DNA from: Gemmatimonadota bacterium
GTDB lineage: Bacteria > Gemmatimonadota > Gemmatimonadetes > Longimicrobiales > Gaopeijiaceae
DNA length: 64,000 bases
Assembly (NCBI GenBank): GCA_015664885.1
Contig: DQPL01000009.1
Coordinates: 1-64,000, forward strand
Direction: 5' to 3'
Both the position numbers and the translations under genes were made by a program. The notes below the pieces were generated by a model, which was given only the letters and a program-made list of their open reading frames with translations, did no database searches and was not told where the DNA came from. Positions 44,008 through 53,259 of this stretch are shown here, in pieces. Within the stretch, counting starts at the first letter, position 1. Every line of letters starts with the position of its first letter.

Positions 44008-44889
44008 CTAGCCCAGCGCGTCGACGACGCGCGAGGCCGCTGCGAGTGCGTCGCTCTCATAGGAGGCCCCGAACAGGTTTACATGCACCAACAAGTAGTA
44101 GAGCTGATACAGGTCGCGCCTGAATGCCTCGTACTCTCGACTGATGGGCCGACTCGCACCATAAGCCTCGTAGAAGCGCTGCCCGAAGCCTCCGAATAGC
44201 TCGGTCATCGCCAGGTCGACCTCGCCGTCGCCCCGAAACACTGCGGGGTCGATGAGGACGGGGACCCCCTCAACCGTGGCGTAGGCGTTTCCGCTCCACA
44301 GGTCGCCGTGCAACAAGCCACCGCGCTCGACATCAACCAGAGCGTTCGGGATCACGTCGATCAGGCGGTCCATGGTATGGCTGCGCAAGAAACCCTTGGA
44401 GCGGGTAAGCTGCAGCTGGGGCACGATTCGCAGGTCCCGCCAGAACGCACCCCAGTTACTACGCTCTTCGTTTGCCTGCGGCAGCGAGCCGATCCAGTTG
44501 TCCCGTGCCCACCCGAAGGAGGGACCGAGCTCGGAGGCGTGCAGCTCTGCCAATGACGTGCCCAACCTCTCGGGGTAGTCCGCCGCTGGCGTCCCGGAAC
44601 CCACGTATTCCAGCAGGAGCCAGGATGGGGTGCCGGCGCCACCGCCTCGGTCGAGCGGCGCGGGTATTTGAACCGTGCAGGCGCGCCTCAATGCCTCCAG
44701 CCCGTCTGCTTCGGCCTCGAACATCTCAGGCGGCGCCACCTCGTTCCACTTCAGAAAGAAGGTATCGCCGTCTCGCGTATCGAGTCGCGCGCCGTTGTTG
44801 ATGCATCCGCCGGAAGCAGCGACGCTCGCGGTGATGCGGTGACCGAGGGCCGACTCCACCTGTTGCCTCAGCGGAGTCGGTAGATGCAT
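44008..44889 (-). CDS. Fructosamine kinase family protein
   Basis: This 293-residue protein starts QVESALGHRITASVAASGGCINNGARL, then has FFLKWN (ATP lysine), LLHGDLWSGNAY (catalytic loop) and LIDPAVFRGDGEVDLAMTELFGGF (Mg-binding DPA). This is the whole fructosamine-3-kinase pattern. The enzyme phosphorylates glycated amino groups to allow their removal. It is the neighbour of a low-molecular-weight phosphatase, a pairing that is often seen. Confidence 0.95.
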   Translation of the reverse strand: MHLPTPLRQQVESALGHRITASVAASGGCINNGARLDTRDGDTFFLKWNEVAPPEMFEAEADGLEALRRACTVQIPAPLDRGGGAGTPSWLLLEYVGSGTPAADYPERLGTSLAELHASELGPSFGWARDNWIGSLPQANEERSNWGAFWRDLRIVPQLQLTRSKGFLRSHTMDRLIDVIPNALVDVERGGLLHGDLWSGNAYATVEGVPVLIDPAVFRGDGEVDLAMTELFGGFGQRFYEAYGASRPISREYEAFRRDLYQLYYLLVHVNLFGASYESDALAAASRVVDALG

Positions 44890-44921
44890 CGGCGCGGTTG
44901 GGCGGGCGGTTGTGCAGGCGG

Positions 44922-45416
44922 TTAGGCGGCGCGCAGTTGCTTGAGCAGGCCCCTGCAGGATCGCTTGACCATCTTGTAGACGTTCTCGAAGCCGCTCGCG
45001 CCCCCATAGTAAGGATCGGGGACTTCGTCGCCGTCGCGTTCCGGCTCGTACATGCGTAGGAGCTCGATGTGCGCTCCGGAGCCGTTGGCCTCACTCATGC
45101 GTTGCAGTGTGCGCAAGTTGTCGTGGTCCATGGCGATGATGTAGTCGAAGCGCTCGAAGTCCTCCAACACCACTTGGCGCGCGCGGGAATCCAACTCGAT
45201 TCCATGCTGCTCGGCGACGAGCGTAGAGCGGGCGTCCGAGCGCTCTCCGACGTGCCACGCACCGGTGCCGGCCGAGTCGATGTCGAATCGGTCCGCCAGC
45301 CCTTCCTGCTCGACGAGGTGCCTAAAGACTCCCTCCGCGAGCGGTGATCGGCAGATATTGCCGAGGCAGACGAAGAGAACGGATGTCCGGGACGACGAGG
45401 CGGGGTTCTCGTCCAT
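44922..45416 (-). CDS. Low-molecular-weight protein tyrosine phosphatase
   Basis: The 164-residue protein has the P-loop VCLGNICRSP at residues 15-24 and the general-acid loop VPDPYYGGASGFENVY near the C-terminus. Length is normal. It removes phosphate from proteins or fructosamine-6-phosphate-like substrates. Its frame ends 32 bases before the fructosamine kinase start, so it is the first gene of this small operon. Confidence 0.96.
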   Translation of the reverse strand: MDENPASSSRTSVLFVCLGNICRSPLAEGVFRHLVEQEGLADRFDIDSAGTGAWHVGERSDARSTLVAEQHGIELDSRARQVVLEDFERFDYIIAMDHDNLRTLQRMSEANGSGAHIELLRMYEPERDGDEVPDPYYGGASGFENVYKMVKRSCRGLLKQLRAA

Positions 45417-45571
45417 TTTGGCGGTCGAGTCCAGTAAGAGTCGAGTGATCGTCTCGACGCGTGGTGCGTTCTGACGCGGCCAAGTTGTAGCGGTGTTACA
45501 CCCTTGGCAAGAAAGCCGGTTACCTTTTTTTCGCCATCTGTCCTACGTGTGTCGAAGCGCTTGGTTTCGGC

Positions 45572-46858
45572 ATGACCTCTGCGCCTTCGCGAGACCCAGT
45601 GGACATCGCTCGATTCTCAGACATGAAGCTCTCCGACGAGCGCCTTGCGGCGATCGAGGCTCTCGGATGGGTGACACCGACGCCGATTCAGGTGCAGGCG
45701 ATCCCTGCTGGCCTGGACGGCAAAGACGTGGTGGGCATCGCGCAAACGGGCACGGGCAAGACGGGCGCGTTCATGATCCCCGCCCTCGAGCGCATTCGAG
45801 CTGGAGAAGGCCTACAAGTGCTCGCGCTCTGTCCGACACGAGAGCTCGCCCAGCAGGTCTCCGACGACTCGGCGGCGCTCGCAAAAGGCACCAACATCCG
45901 AAACGAGGCCATTTTTGGAGGCGTGGGCTACGCGCCCCAGATCAGGGCGCTCGAAGACGGCTTCGAGGTGATCGTTGCCACGCCCGGCCGCTTCATCGAC
46001 CACATGCAGTCGGGGCGAGTGGATCTGAGCAAGGTCGACTACCTCGTGCTGGACGAGGCCGACAGAATGCTCGACATGGGGTTCAGGCCCCAAATCGAAG
46101 ACGTCTTGCGAGGCATGCCCAAAAAACGGCAGACGATGCTCTTCAGCGCGACCATGCCGCACGGCGTTCACGACCTCGCGTTGCGCCTCACCAAGGATGC
46201 GCTTTGGGTGGAGGCGACCCCGTCCGGCACGACCGCCGACGGCATCGAGGAGTTTTTCTACTCGGTGAAGCCGGAGAAGAAGCCCGACTTGCTGCTCAAG
46301 CTCATGGCCGAGCCTGGATGGGACCATGTGCTGATCTTCACCCGCACCAAAGCCGGTGCCGATGTGCTCGAGGGGCGTTTGCAGCGCGAGGGTATCCTGG
46401 CCGACGTCATGCACTCGAACCGGCAGATGAAGCATCGCACGCGTGCGCTGGAGCGCTTCGCGACCGGCAAGGTGCGCGTCCTTGTGGCGACTGATGTCGC
46501 GCAGCGGGGCCTCGACGTCGAGGGTATCAGCCACGTGGTGAATTACGATGTCCCGCTCGATCCGGAGGATTACGTTCACCGTATCGGGCGCACGGGTCGT
46601 GCGGGAGCGACCGGGAATGCGGTCACGCTCGTCACCGCGTCGGACCTCGGGGCGATGAAGAGCCTGGAGCATCGCTTGGGGCGAAGGGTGGAGAAAACTC
46701 ACCTTCCCGAGTTCGACTACGCGGGAACACCTCAGACCGAGTCGCGCTCTGCCGCGCGGCGCGGGCGGAAATCGCGCTCGCCCCACGGCATGGGTTCCAA
46801 GGCCGCCGCCGACTTGACGCCCGAGGAACTGGAAGCGCTGCTCAATCCCGGGTCCTGA
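45572..46858 (+). CDS. RhlE-like DEAD-box RNA helicase
   Basis: The 428-residue protein has all motifs intact: Q motif (TPTPIQVQAIP), Walker A AQTGTGKT near residue 59, DEAD near 161, SAT near 192, and HRIGRTGRAG. The C-terminal tail is basic (RRGRKSRSPHG). It unwinds short RNA duplexes in ribosome assembly or mRNA decay. The intact copy contrasts with the degenerate homologue at 40207-41790. Confidence 0.95.
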   Translation: MTSAPSRDPVDIARFSDMKLSDERLAAIEALGWVTPTPIQVQAIPAGLDGKDVVGIAQTGTGKTGAFMIPALERIRAGEGLQVLALCPTRELAQQVSDDSAALAKGTNIRNEAIFGGVGYAPQIRALEDGFEVIVATPGRFIDHMQSGRVDLSKVDYLVLDEADRMLDMGFRPQIEDVLRGMPKKRQTMLFSATMPHGVHDLALRLTKDALWVEATPSGTTADGIEEFFYSVKPEKKPDLLLKLMAEPGWDHVLIFTRTKAGADVLEGRLQREGILADVMHSNRQMKHRTRALERFATGKVRVLVATDVAQRGLDVEGISHVVNYDVPLDPEDYVHRIGRTGRAGATGNAVTLVTASDLGAMKSLEHRLGRRVEKTHLPEFDYAGTPQTESRSAARRGRKSRSPHGMGSKAAADLTPEELEALLNPGS

Positions 46859-46902
46859 TACCACCGTTGTGAAGCGGCGCTTTGCGCCTCAAAAGGCAAG
46901 CC

Positions 46903-47313
46903 ATGATTCTCCGACGCTACGGCACTTCGTACCAGAGTGTGGACCTCAACTTCGACTCGAAGGCGCTGAACGAGGTCGGCTTCCGCAGGAATCACGAGCA
47001 TTCTTTCGCGGTGGACGACTTCGACGCTTCCTACGCTCTCGGGACTACGCATGAGCTCGAGGCGGAGGCGGAGGGTGACGTTCAGGACCACACTGAGCAG
47101 CAGCTCCTGGATCGGCTGCAGGAGCAGATTGAGGCTCTGGTGGCTGGGCTCGGCGACGGGGAGGTGCTCGTCGTAGAGAACGAGCAGGGGCACGATTACC
47201 CGAAGACGCGACAGCAGACCGCCAATGTGATCATCGAGGGCGAGAACCGCCTGCACTTCACGTATACGATCGCTCCGCTGCTTCGTATCGCGGTATATCG
47301 ATCGATCGAGTGA
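46903..47313 (+). CDS. Hypothetical protein, soluble
   Basis: ATG at 46903 with AAGG upstream gives 136 residues. It starts MILRRYGTSYQSVDLNFDSKALNEVGF and has a mixed alpha/beta pattern with a central acidic segment (ELEAEAEGDVQD) and a C-terminal RLHFTYTIAPLLRIAVYRS strand pair. No membrane segment or motif is recognised. It lies between the helicase and threonine ammonia-lyase on the same strand, eight bases upstream of the latter. Confidence 0.6.
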   Translation: MILRRYGTSYQSVDLNFDSKALNEVGFRRNHEHSFAVDDFDASYALGTTHELEAEAEGDVQDHTEQQLLDRLQEQIEALVAGLGDGEVLVVENEQGHDYPKTRQQTANVIIEGENRLHFTYTIAPLLRIAVYRSIE

Positions 47314-47320
47314 TCGCGCC

Positions 47321-48531
47321 GTGCCGACCTACGCGGCAATCCAGGAAGCCGCACAGCGGATCCGCGACGGAGTCATAGAGACGCCGTGCACGCGGACGCG
47401 GGCCTTAGGGATCTCGCGCCGGGCAACCACTACCTGAAGCTCGAGAACCTCCAGCGTACCGGCTCGTTCAAGGATCGCGGCGCGCTCAACCGCATGCTCC
47501 GGCTCACCGAGGCTGAGAGGGCCCGGGGGGTTGTGACGGCGAGCGCCGGCAACCATGCGCAAGCGGTGGCCTACCACGGTGGGCGCCTCGGCATTTCGGT
47601 CACGGTCGTGATGCCCGAGACTGCCCCGCTCATCAAGGTCACCAACACTCGCGGCTACGGTGCTGATGTGATCCAAGTGGGTACGATCCTCGACGACGCT
47701 GCCGCCGAGGTTCAGAGGTTCGCCGCAGAAGAAGAATTGTCGATCATCCACGCTTTCGATGATGAAGACGTGATCGCCGGCCAGGGCACGATGGGGCTCG
47801 AGATCCTCGAGCAGGTACCAGACGTGAGCGTCGTCGTGGTGCCTGTCGGCGGTGGCGGGATGATTTCCGGGATCGCCTGCGCAATCAAGGAGATCAAGCC
47901 CGACGTGCGCATCATCGGCGTGGAGGCTGACGCTGCGGCTTCCGCCAAGGCCTCACGAGACGCCGGCGAGGTCGTGAAAATCGCGGCGTCCGACACGCTG
48001 GCGGATGGCATCGCCACCAAGCGCATCGGCGAGATCACGTACCCGCTCATCGAACGCTACGTGGACGAGCTGGTATCGGTCGGAGAGGAGGAGATAGCGG
48101 CAGCGATCCTACTCTTGATCGAGCGGGAAAAGACGGTCGCCGAGGGCGCCGGTGCAGTCGGGCTGGCTGCGCTGATGACTGGAAGCGTGACCCTCTCCGA
48201 GACGGATCGAGCCGTACTTCTGCTCTCGGGCGGCAACATCGACATCAACATGATCTCGCGAATCATCGATCGCGGTCTCGTCTTCGACGGCCGGTTGGTG
48301 AGGCTCGCGATCACCGTGAAGGATCGCCCGGGATCACTCGCGGGGCTAACGCGCGCGGTGGCGGACATGGATGCGAACGTGCTCGAAACCTACCACCGGC
48401 GTGCGTTCGCGGACATATCTGTTGGTGATGTGGGCATCGTCATCCAAATGGAGACGAGGGGCCGGGAGTACGTCATCGAGATCGTGCATCGGCTCGAGGA
48501 CCTTGGGCACGAGGTCAGGGAAGAGCAGTAG
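47321..48531 (+). pseudogene. Threonine ammonia-lyase with C-terminal ACT domain; frameshift near residue 29
   Basis: GTG at 47321 opens PTYAAIQEAAQRIRDGVIETPCTRTRALG, the usual N-terminus of the family. It runs out of frame at about 47409, while the rest continues in the next frame (DLAPGNHYLKLENLQRTGSFKDRGALN). One missing base, most likely a G in the GGG run, explains it. The remainder is intact: PLP lysine in SFKDRG, SAGNHAQAVAYH, VPVGGGGMISG, and a C-terminal ACT-like domain (ITVKDRPGSLAGL). It deaminates threonine or serine to 2-oxobutyrate or pyruvate. A downstream GTG at 47386 could produce only an N-terminally shortened protein. Confidence 0.85.
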
Positions 48532-48554
48532 CCGCCCGAGTACGCCGAGCGACG

Positions 48555-49508
48555 CTAGCGGATCCCAACCGGTTTGCCGTCGAGCTGCCAGGCCGGATCG
48601 ATCGCGATGCCGAGGTGCACGAGGGCGGTCACGGCGACGTCGACAACGAACGCTGGTTCGGCCGGTGCTCCGCGATCGGCCGATGCGCCGCTCACGAGCA
48701 GGTAAATCGTACGCTCCTCGTCCGAATTGCCACCATGCCCGCCAGTGGACGTTCGTCCATGGTCGGTACTAGAGATGATGAGCCAGTCCTCGGTGTCGTA
48801 GCTGGCCCTGGCTCGCACCGCCGCGACGATCTCACCGACATGGCTGTCTGCCAGCGCTATTGCCTCTCGGTATTCGGTGCCGATCGAGCGATGCTCGTGA
48901 CTTGTTTCATCCGGGTTGCCCAGGTAGACGAAGAGCGCGTCGGGGTCGGCGGTCGCGAGGTGCTGCGTGGTCAACTTTACGGACCGGGCGTCCGCCTGGG
49001 CCCAACCGAGCTCGTATCCATCCAGGACGTGCCGCACATCAACGGCGTTACTCACCGTGGGCTTGCCGTCGTCCTGTCGCACCAGCGGCAACCAGTCCGC
49101 GACCACGAAGGTGGACAGCTCCGGCCGCACTTGCTCGATGCGCGTCAGGAAATCGGGATAGAGGTCGTAGCGCTTGCCACCGAACTCGTTGTCGGTCACC
49201 CCGTGTTTCTCCGGCCACACGCCGTTCAAGAAGGAGGACCACCCCGGGCCGCTCACGGACGGGTACCCCGTCCGGGCCGTGCCCGTGAAGGTTCCCGCGG
49301 CGGCCAATGCGTCCAGGTTGGGCGTGGCCACCTCGGCGAGCACGTCCGGACGGACTCCGTCGATACCGATCACGAGGACCTTGGGTGTGCGTGCGATCTG
49401 GGCCGCTTCAGCGTCCGATGCTTGGTCCGTCTGTGCCGGGCCGCATGCGGTGGTCAGGGCGAGCAGTAGTGTGGCGGTCAGGCGAGTGGCGTCAGAGAGT
49501 GTGCCCAC
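48555..49508 (-). CDS. Lipoprotein alkaline-phosphatase-superfamily phosphodiesterase
   Basis: GTG at 49508 follows GGAG and gives 317 residues with a signal and lipobox LTTAC near residue 21. The core shows VLVIGIDGVRPD (first metal Asp), RTGYPSVSGPGWSSFLNG (nucleophile region), YLGNPDETSHEH and STDHGRT. These are nucleotide pyrophosphatase/phosphodiesterase signatures. It acts in the periplasm on an unknown phosphoester. A longer frame from 49775 has no signal-like start and is rejected. Confidence 0.88.
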   Translation of the reverse strand: MGTLSDATRLTATLLLALTTACGPAQTDQASDAEAAQIARTPKVLVIGIDGVRPDVLAEVATPNLDALAAAGTFTGTARTGYPSVSGPGWSSFLNGVWPEKHGVTDNEFGGKRYDLYPDFLTRIEQVRPELSTFVVADWLPLVRQDDGKPTVSNAVDVRHVLDGYELGWAQADARSVKLTTQHLATADPDALFVYLGNPDETSHEHRSIGTEYREAIALADSHVGEIVAAVRARASYDTEDWLIISSTDHGRTSTGGHGGNSDEERTIYLLVSGASADRGAPAEPAFVVDVAVTALVHLGIAIDPAWQLDGKPVGIR

Positions 49509-49775
49509 AGAATGCTCCGGGTTGAGCCGATGGTTGGCGCGTTCCCCACAATGGGGCCGCGAAGCGAGGCGAGCCATGATATGGACCGACATGAGGGTTG
49601 GCCGCTCGCTCTTGAGTGCCGCGGGGACCGCGTGCTCATTGCAGGATTCAGGCTTCGGGCCCATCGTGCCTCGCAGAATGATCGGTCGGCCGTCCTCCCC
49701 CCGATGGCGTAGGCCGAGATTGTTCGCGTTAGTTGGATCGGCGGCGTAACTCCAACCGACTGAGGGCCAGGACAC
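49509..49775. other. Intergenic region, 267 bp
   Basis: Divergent region between the phosphodiesterase and the small gene at 49776. It has no convincing gene. It presumably contains both promoters; no box pair is convincing. Confidence 0.5.
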
Positions 49776-50045
49776 ATGACGGCAGTGCCAGAGCGGCGGC
49801 GGGAGAAGCTTCTTCGAGTTGAGCTACGGCCGGGCTGCTTCTACGTCTTGAGGATCAGACGGGAAGACGGGCTGGTGCAGCTATCGCTCGACGATGGGAG
49901 GGTGGTGAAGGTCGAGAAAGAGGGTCAGGATCAGGTTGTGCGTGTGCAGCAGGAAGTCGGTGGCTGGATCTGGCAGTATGAGGATGAGTCAGACCGTGTG
50001 AAGTGGAACTTCATGAAGCTTCCGGGCGATCCGCCGTCCGGGTGA
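49776..50045 (+). CDS. Small hypothetical protein
   Basis: An 89-residue protein starting MTAVPERRREKLLRVELRPGCF. Its strand-rich pattern (FYVLRIRREDGLVQLSLDDGRVVKVEKE) suggests a small beta domain. Family not recognised. The stop is eight bases before the cupin start, so the two may be co-transcribed. Confidence 0.5.
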   Translation: MTAVPERRREKLLRVELRPGCFYVLRIRREDGLVQLSLDDGRVVKVEKEGQDQVVRVQQEVGGWIWQYEDESDRVKWNFMKLPGDPPSG

Positions 50046-50053
50046 GGGGTGGC

Positions 50054-50428
50054 ATGAATCAAAATAGGGTGTCCGTACGACATGTCGATAGCGTTCTGGC
50101 CGTAGAGGTGAAGGCGGGCACGGGGACCACGACTCAAGTGCTCATCGGCCCTGAGCAGGGGCCCAACTTCGCCATGCGGCGCTTCATCATGGAGCCCGGC
50201 GGCGGCATGCCGATGCATACCAACACGGTCGAGCACGAGCAGTACGTGCTGCGTGGCAGCGCTCGCGTTCAGATCGGTGAGGAAGTGCACCACGTGAAGG
50301 AAGGCGACGTGGTCTACATCCCGGCAGGGGTCCCGCACACGTACGAGGCAGACCAGGGTTCGGAGCCGTTCGAATTCATCTGTGTCGTGCCCAACGGTCC
50401 GGACACGATCGAGCTCGTCGACTGCTGA
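50054..50428 (+). CDS. Small cupin protein
   Basis: ATG at 50054 with a G-rich binding site gives 124 residues. The cupin motif 1 (MPMHTNTVEHEQYVLRGSARVQIGEE, with His and Glu ligands) and motif 2 (GDVVYIPAGVPHTYEADQ) are complete, so one metal site is expected. The substrate is unknown; single-cupin proteins of this size are often isomerases or dioxygenase-like. Confidence 0.9.
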   Translation: MNQNRVSVRHVDSVLAVEVKAGTGTTTQVLIGPEQGPNFAMRRFIMEPGGGMPMHTNTVEHEQYVLRGSARVQIGEEVHHVKEGDVVYIPAGVPHTYEADQGSEPFEFICVVPNGPDTIELVDC

Positions 50429-50445
50429 GAGCGGTGGCGTGGCGC

Positions 50446-51390
50446 CTAGTGCTCCCGCCACTGCTGAAGATGCTCGACTAGCAGCTCGCTGAGCCGCTCT
50501 GGCGCCTCCTCGGCGATCCAGTGGCTGACGCCCTCGAGAACCTCGAAGCGATACGGTCCGGTGACGAATTCCTCGGTGGCTTCCGCCGTGGCGCGCGTGA
50601 AGGCGGCGTCGTTCGTGCTCCACACGTAGAGTGTGGGTACAGTGACGATCGACGGTGGCGGTGGGGTGGCGGTGGTCGCTCCCCCCGTGCCCGCCCGGTA
50701 CCAGTTCAGCGCGGCACCGAGCGCCTCCTCCGTCCCGAGCACCTCAAGATAGACGTTGATGTCGGCTTCCGACATGGAGCCCCACTGACCGAGCAGTTCC
50801 TTGAACTCGGCCGCATCGTTCTCCAGGAAGCGCCGCTCGGAGCCCTCCGCGCGGAAGGAAGCAAAATAGGACGACGCCCGAGCTTGCTCACCGTCAGCCT
50901 CAGCCAGTGCCCGACCGAATGCGCTGACGTGTGGTGTCGAGAGCACAACGAGCGAACGCACCCGACCCGGAACTGCCGATCCGACGACCCACGCTACTGC
51001 GCCGCCCCAGTCGTGACCGACGAGATGGAAGCGTTCGGCGCCCAGTGCGGTTGCCATGCCCAGAACGTCACCGACGAGATTGCCCATGGCGTAGGCTGAC
51101 ACTTCGGTCGGTCGGGCGCCTGCCGAGTAACCGCGCTGATCGGGCGCGACCGCCCGGAACCCCTGAGCGGCAAGCACAGGAAGCTGTGTTCGGTAGGAAT
51201 AGCTGGACTGTGGGAAACCATGCAGCAGCAGTACGAGCTCTCCGTCTTCCGGCCCGGCCGCTAGTGCATCGAAGACCATGTCTCCGACCGGAATCTGGAT
51301 TCTCTCGACTCCTTCCGGCAACGTCTGACTCGATGCAGGTATGCTTGCCATGAGCAATGAGAGTGTGAGGAATGCGGGAAGTTTCTGCAT
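50446..51390 (-). CDS. Secreted alpha/beta hydrolase, epoxide-hydrolase-like
   Basis: A signal peptide (LPAFLTLSLLMASIPASSQ) precedes 295 mature residues. Catalytic features are LLLHGFPQSSYSYR (oxyanion), VGHDWGG (Asp nucleophile, as in epoxide hydrolases and haloalkane dehalogenases), and the His in GVSHWI. The acid residue lies in WSTNDAAF. It is expected to act on an epoxide or halide in the periplasm. Confidence 0.88.
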   Translation of the reverse strand: MQKLPAFLTLSLLMASIPASSQTLPEGVERIQIPVGDMVFDALAAGPEDGELVLLLHGFPQSSYSYRTQLPVLAAQGFRAVAPDQRGYSAGARPTEVSAYAMGNLVGDVLGMATALGAERFHLVGHDWGGAVAWVVGSAVPGRVRSLVVLSTPHVSAFGRALAEADGEQARASSYFASFRAEGSERRFLENDAAEFKELLGQWGSMSEADINVYLEVLGTEEALGAALNWYRAGTGGATTATPPPPSIVTVPTLYVWSTNDAAFTRATAEATEEFVTGPYRFEVLEGVSHWIAEEAPERLSELLVEHLQQWREH

Positions 51391-51515
51391 GGGACTCCTG
51401 CCAGCTCACTGAGATGACGAAACTAAACTGCACGGCGGTGAATGCGTGGCAATATAGGTCTTCTAGCGGACAGTAAGACCGGGCGCGAGCTTTCACCGCC
51501 CAAGAAGGAGGGTCG

Positions 51516-52028
51516 GTGCGACTACACGACATCATCGAACGCCTGCGCGCGAACGTCGACGTGTTCGACGCTCTTACACGAGCCGTGAGCGAGGAGCAGG
51601 CGCGATGGAAGCCGGCCACTGACCAGTGGTCCATCCTTGAGGTGGTGAACCATCTCGCGGATGAGGAAGTAGAGGACTTCCGTCACCGGCTCGACCTCAC
51701 GCTTCATCGCCCGGGAGAACATTGGCCCCCCATCGCTCCCGAGGTGTGGGCGCGAGAGCGGCAGTACAACTCTCGTGAGCTGGGTCAGTCCGTGGAGCGC
51801 CTGATGACTCGACGCGCCCGGTCATTGCGGTGGCTCGAAGGGCTGACTCAGCCGGATTGGTCGCGACTTTACGAGCATCCGAGCGCGGGTCCATTGCCCG
51901 CAGGTGGTGTGCTGACCTCCTGGTTGGCGCACGACTTCATTCACGTGCGTCAGTTGAACCGTCTGCACCGGGAGTACCTGGCCTCTGAGCTCTCGGACTA
52001 CGCGCCGGACTACGCTGGGTGCTGGTGA
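51516..52028 (+). CDS. DinB-like four-helix protein
   Basis: GTG at 51516 gives 170 residues. The DinB metal-binding pattern is visible: WSILEVVNHLADEEVEDFRHR and WLAHDFIHVRQLNRL (His ligands). DinB/YfiT superfamily proteins are metal-dependent and often thiol-transferases. The next gene starts within its stop (TGATG), so it is translationally coupled. Confidence 0.85.
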   Translation: MRLHDIIERLRANVDVFDALTRAVSEEQARWKPATDQWSILEVVNHLADEEVEDFRHRLDLTLHRPGEHWPPIAPEVWARERQYNSRELGQSVERLMTRRARSLRWLEGLTQPDWSRLYEHPSAGPLPAGGVLTSWLAHDFIHVRQLNRLHREYLASELSDYAPDYAGCW

Positions 52029-52765
52029 TGCGGAAGGCATTGGTACTACTGCTCTCAGGTGCCTTGCTCAGCTCAGCGACCCCCGCCCGCGCGCAGGAAG
52101 TCGCCGAGACGATCGTACCGGACCGACCCGGCCTGGGTGATGGCGCACATGTCGTGGGCGCGGGTGTCGTCCAGGTGGAGGTCGGAGTCGAGGCCGCGAT
52201 CGGTAGCGGGGGCGACGTTTTCACGTTCGGCCAAAGCCTGGTACGCTACGGGGTCGGCGGGATCGAGATCCGCATTTTCCCCGGCTCGGTCTTGATCGCG
52301 GACGATGAGCGGGGGGCGCCGGATCCGGGTGTGGGGCTAAAGGTGCCGTTGTCGACCGGAGACGGCCCTCTCTTTTCGGCGGTGCTCTCCACCACGCTCC
52401 CTGTCGGTTCGGCGGCCTTCTCGGCGGGCGAGGCGAGCGGCGCGGCCACGCTGGTCGCGGAATTCACGCTTAGCGATGCTCTCGGGCTTGCGCTCAACGC
52501 CGGCTACGGCTTCCCGTTCGCGCACGTCGACGACGGTGCCGTCAGTTTCGTCGTCACTCCGGGTTTGTCGGTGGCCAGTGTGGACGGGCTCGGACTCTAC
52601 GCCGGGTACGCGGGCTCGTACGGACCTGGCGACGACGAGCACTTCGCGGAGGCGGGCGTCGTATACGTGCCGGACGCGGACAAGCAATGGGACCTGAACT
52701 GGGGCATCGAGACCGGTAGTCGCCGTTGGTTCCTGGGGGTGGGCTTCTCGTACCGCTGGCGGTAG
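52028..52765 (+). CDS. Outer-membrane transporter-like beta-barrel protein
   Basis: ATG at 52028 overlaps the DinB stop and gives 245 residues with a signal peptide (ALVLLLSGALLSSATPARAQ). The mature part has alternating strands ending FLGVGFSYRWR, typical of a barrel C-terminus. DRPGLGDGAHVVGAGVVQVEVGVE resembles the PF13557 (MetA-pathway phenol) family. Assignment is moderate. Confidence 0.65.
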   Translation: MRKALVLLLSGALLSSATPARAQEVAETIVPDRPGLGDGAHVVGAGVVQVEVGVEAAIGSGGDVFTFGQSLVRYGVGGIEIRIFPGSVLIADDERGAPDPGVGLKVPLSTGDGPLFSAVLSTTLPVGSAAFSAGEASGAATLVAEFTLSDALGLALNAGYGFPFAHVDDGAVSFVVTPGLSVASVDGLGLYAGYAGSYGPGDDEHFAEAGVVYVPDADKQWDLNWGIETGSRRWFLGVGFSYRWR

Positions 52766-52796
52766 ATCGCGGGCAGCTCGACTTGGATCACACCAG

Positions 52797-53251
52797 CTAC
52801 GCCAGTTCCACGCCTCCTCCGGCCTCTTCCGCCGCGCGCAACGCGCGGTCTGCCGTCTCGAGCAACTCCGACGGTTCCTTCATGCTAGCCTCGTAGTTGG
52901 CAAGGCCGATCGACACCCGTCCGAGATTGAGCTCGAGCACCGCTTGTTCGATTCGGTCGGCGGCGATCATGCCGCCCGCGATGTTGGTGCAGAACAGGAG
53001 AACGACGAGTCGGCCATGGCCCAAGTGCCCTGCCAGATCCGAGGTCCGCGTCGAGTCTTGCATCCGCTCTCCGAGCACGCGCAGTGGCTCAGGATCGCTT
53101 GCCTCGAATTCCTCGGATCCGAACGAGAGCAACAAGACGGTCATCGCCACGCCAGGGTCGGCGGCTTGGAACAAGTAGCTGTACACGAGTTCGAAGTGCA
53201 GCCGGTTGGCCGATCGGTGAGCGCCGGGTGGCCGATCGCGTGATCTCTCAT
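52797..53251 (-). pseudogene. Degenerate GGDEF-domain protein, frameshifted near its N-terminus
   Basis: ATG at 53251 starts MRDHAIGHPALTDR, then continues in another frame as ANRLHFELVYSYLFQAADPG. The canonical GGDEF opening is DxLTGLxNR, so about 13 bases encoding LTGL-like residues are missing near 53215. Downstream the GGDEF signature is altered to LGHGRLVVLLF, so cyclase activity is lost even in the repaired gene. The remainder (VSIGLANYEASMKEPSELLETADRALRAAEEAG) is the usual GGDEF end. It may be a c-di-GMP receptor or a decaying gene. Confidence 0.7.
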
Positions 53252-53259
53252 TCTTGCCC

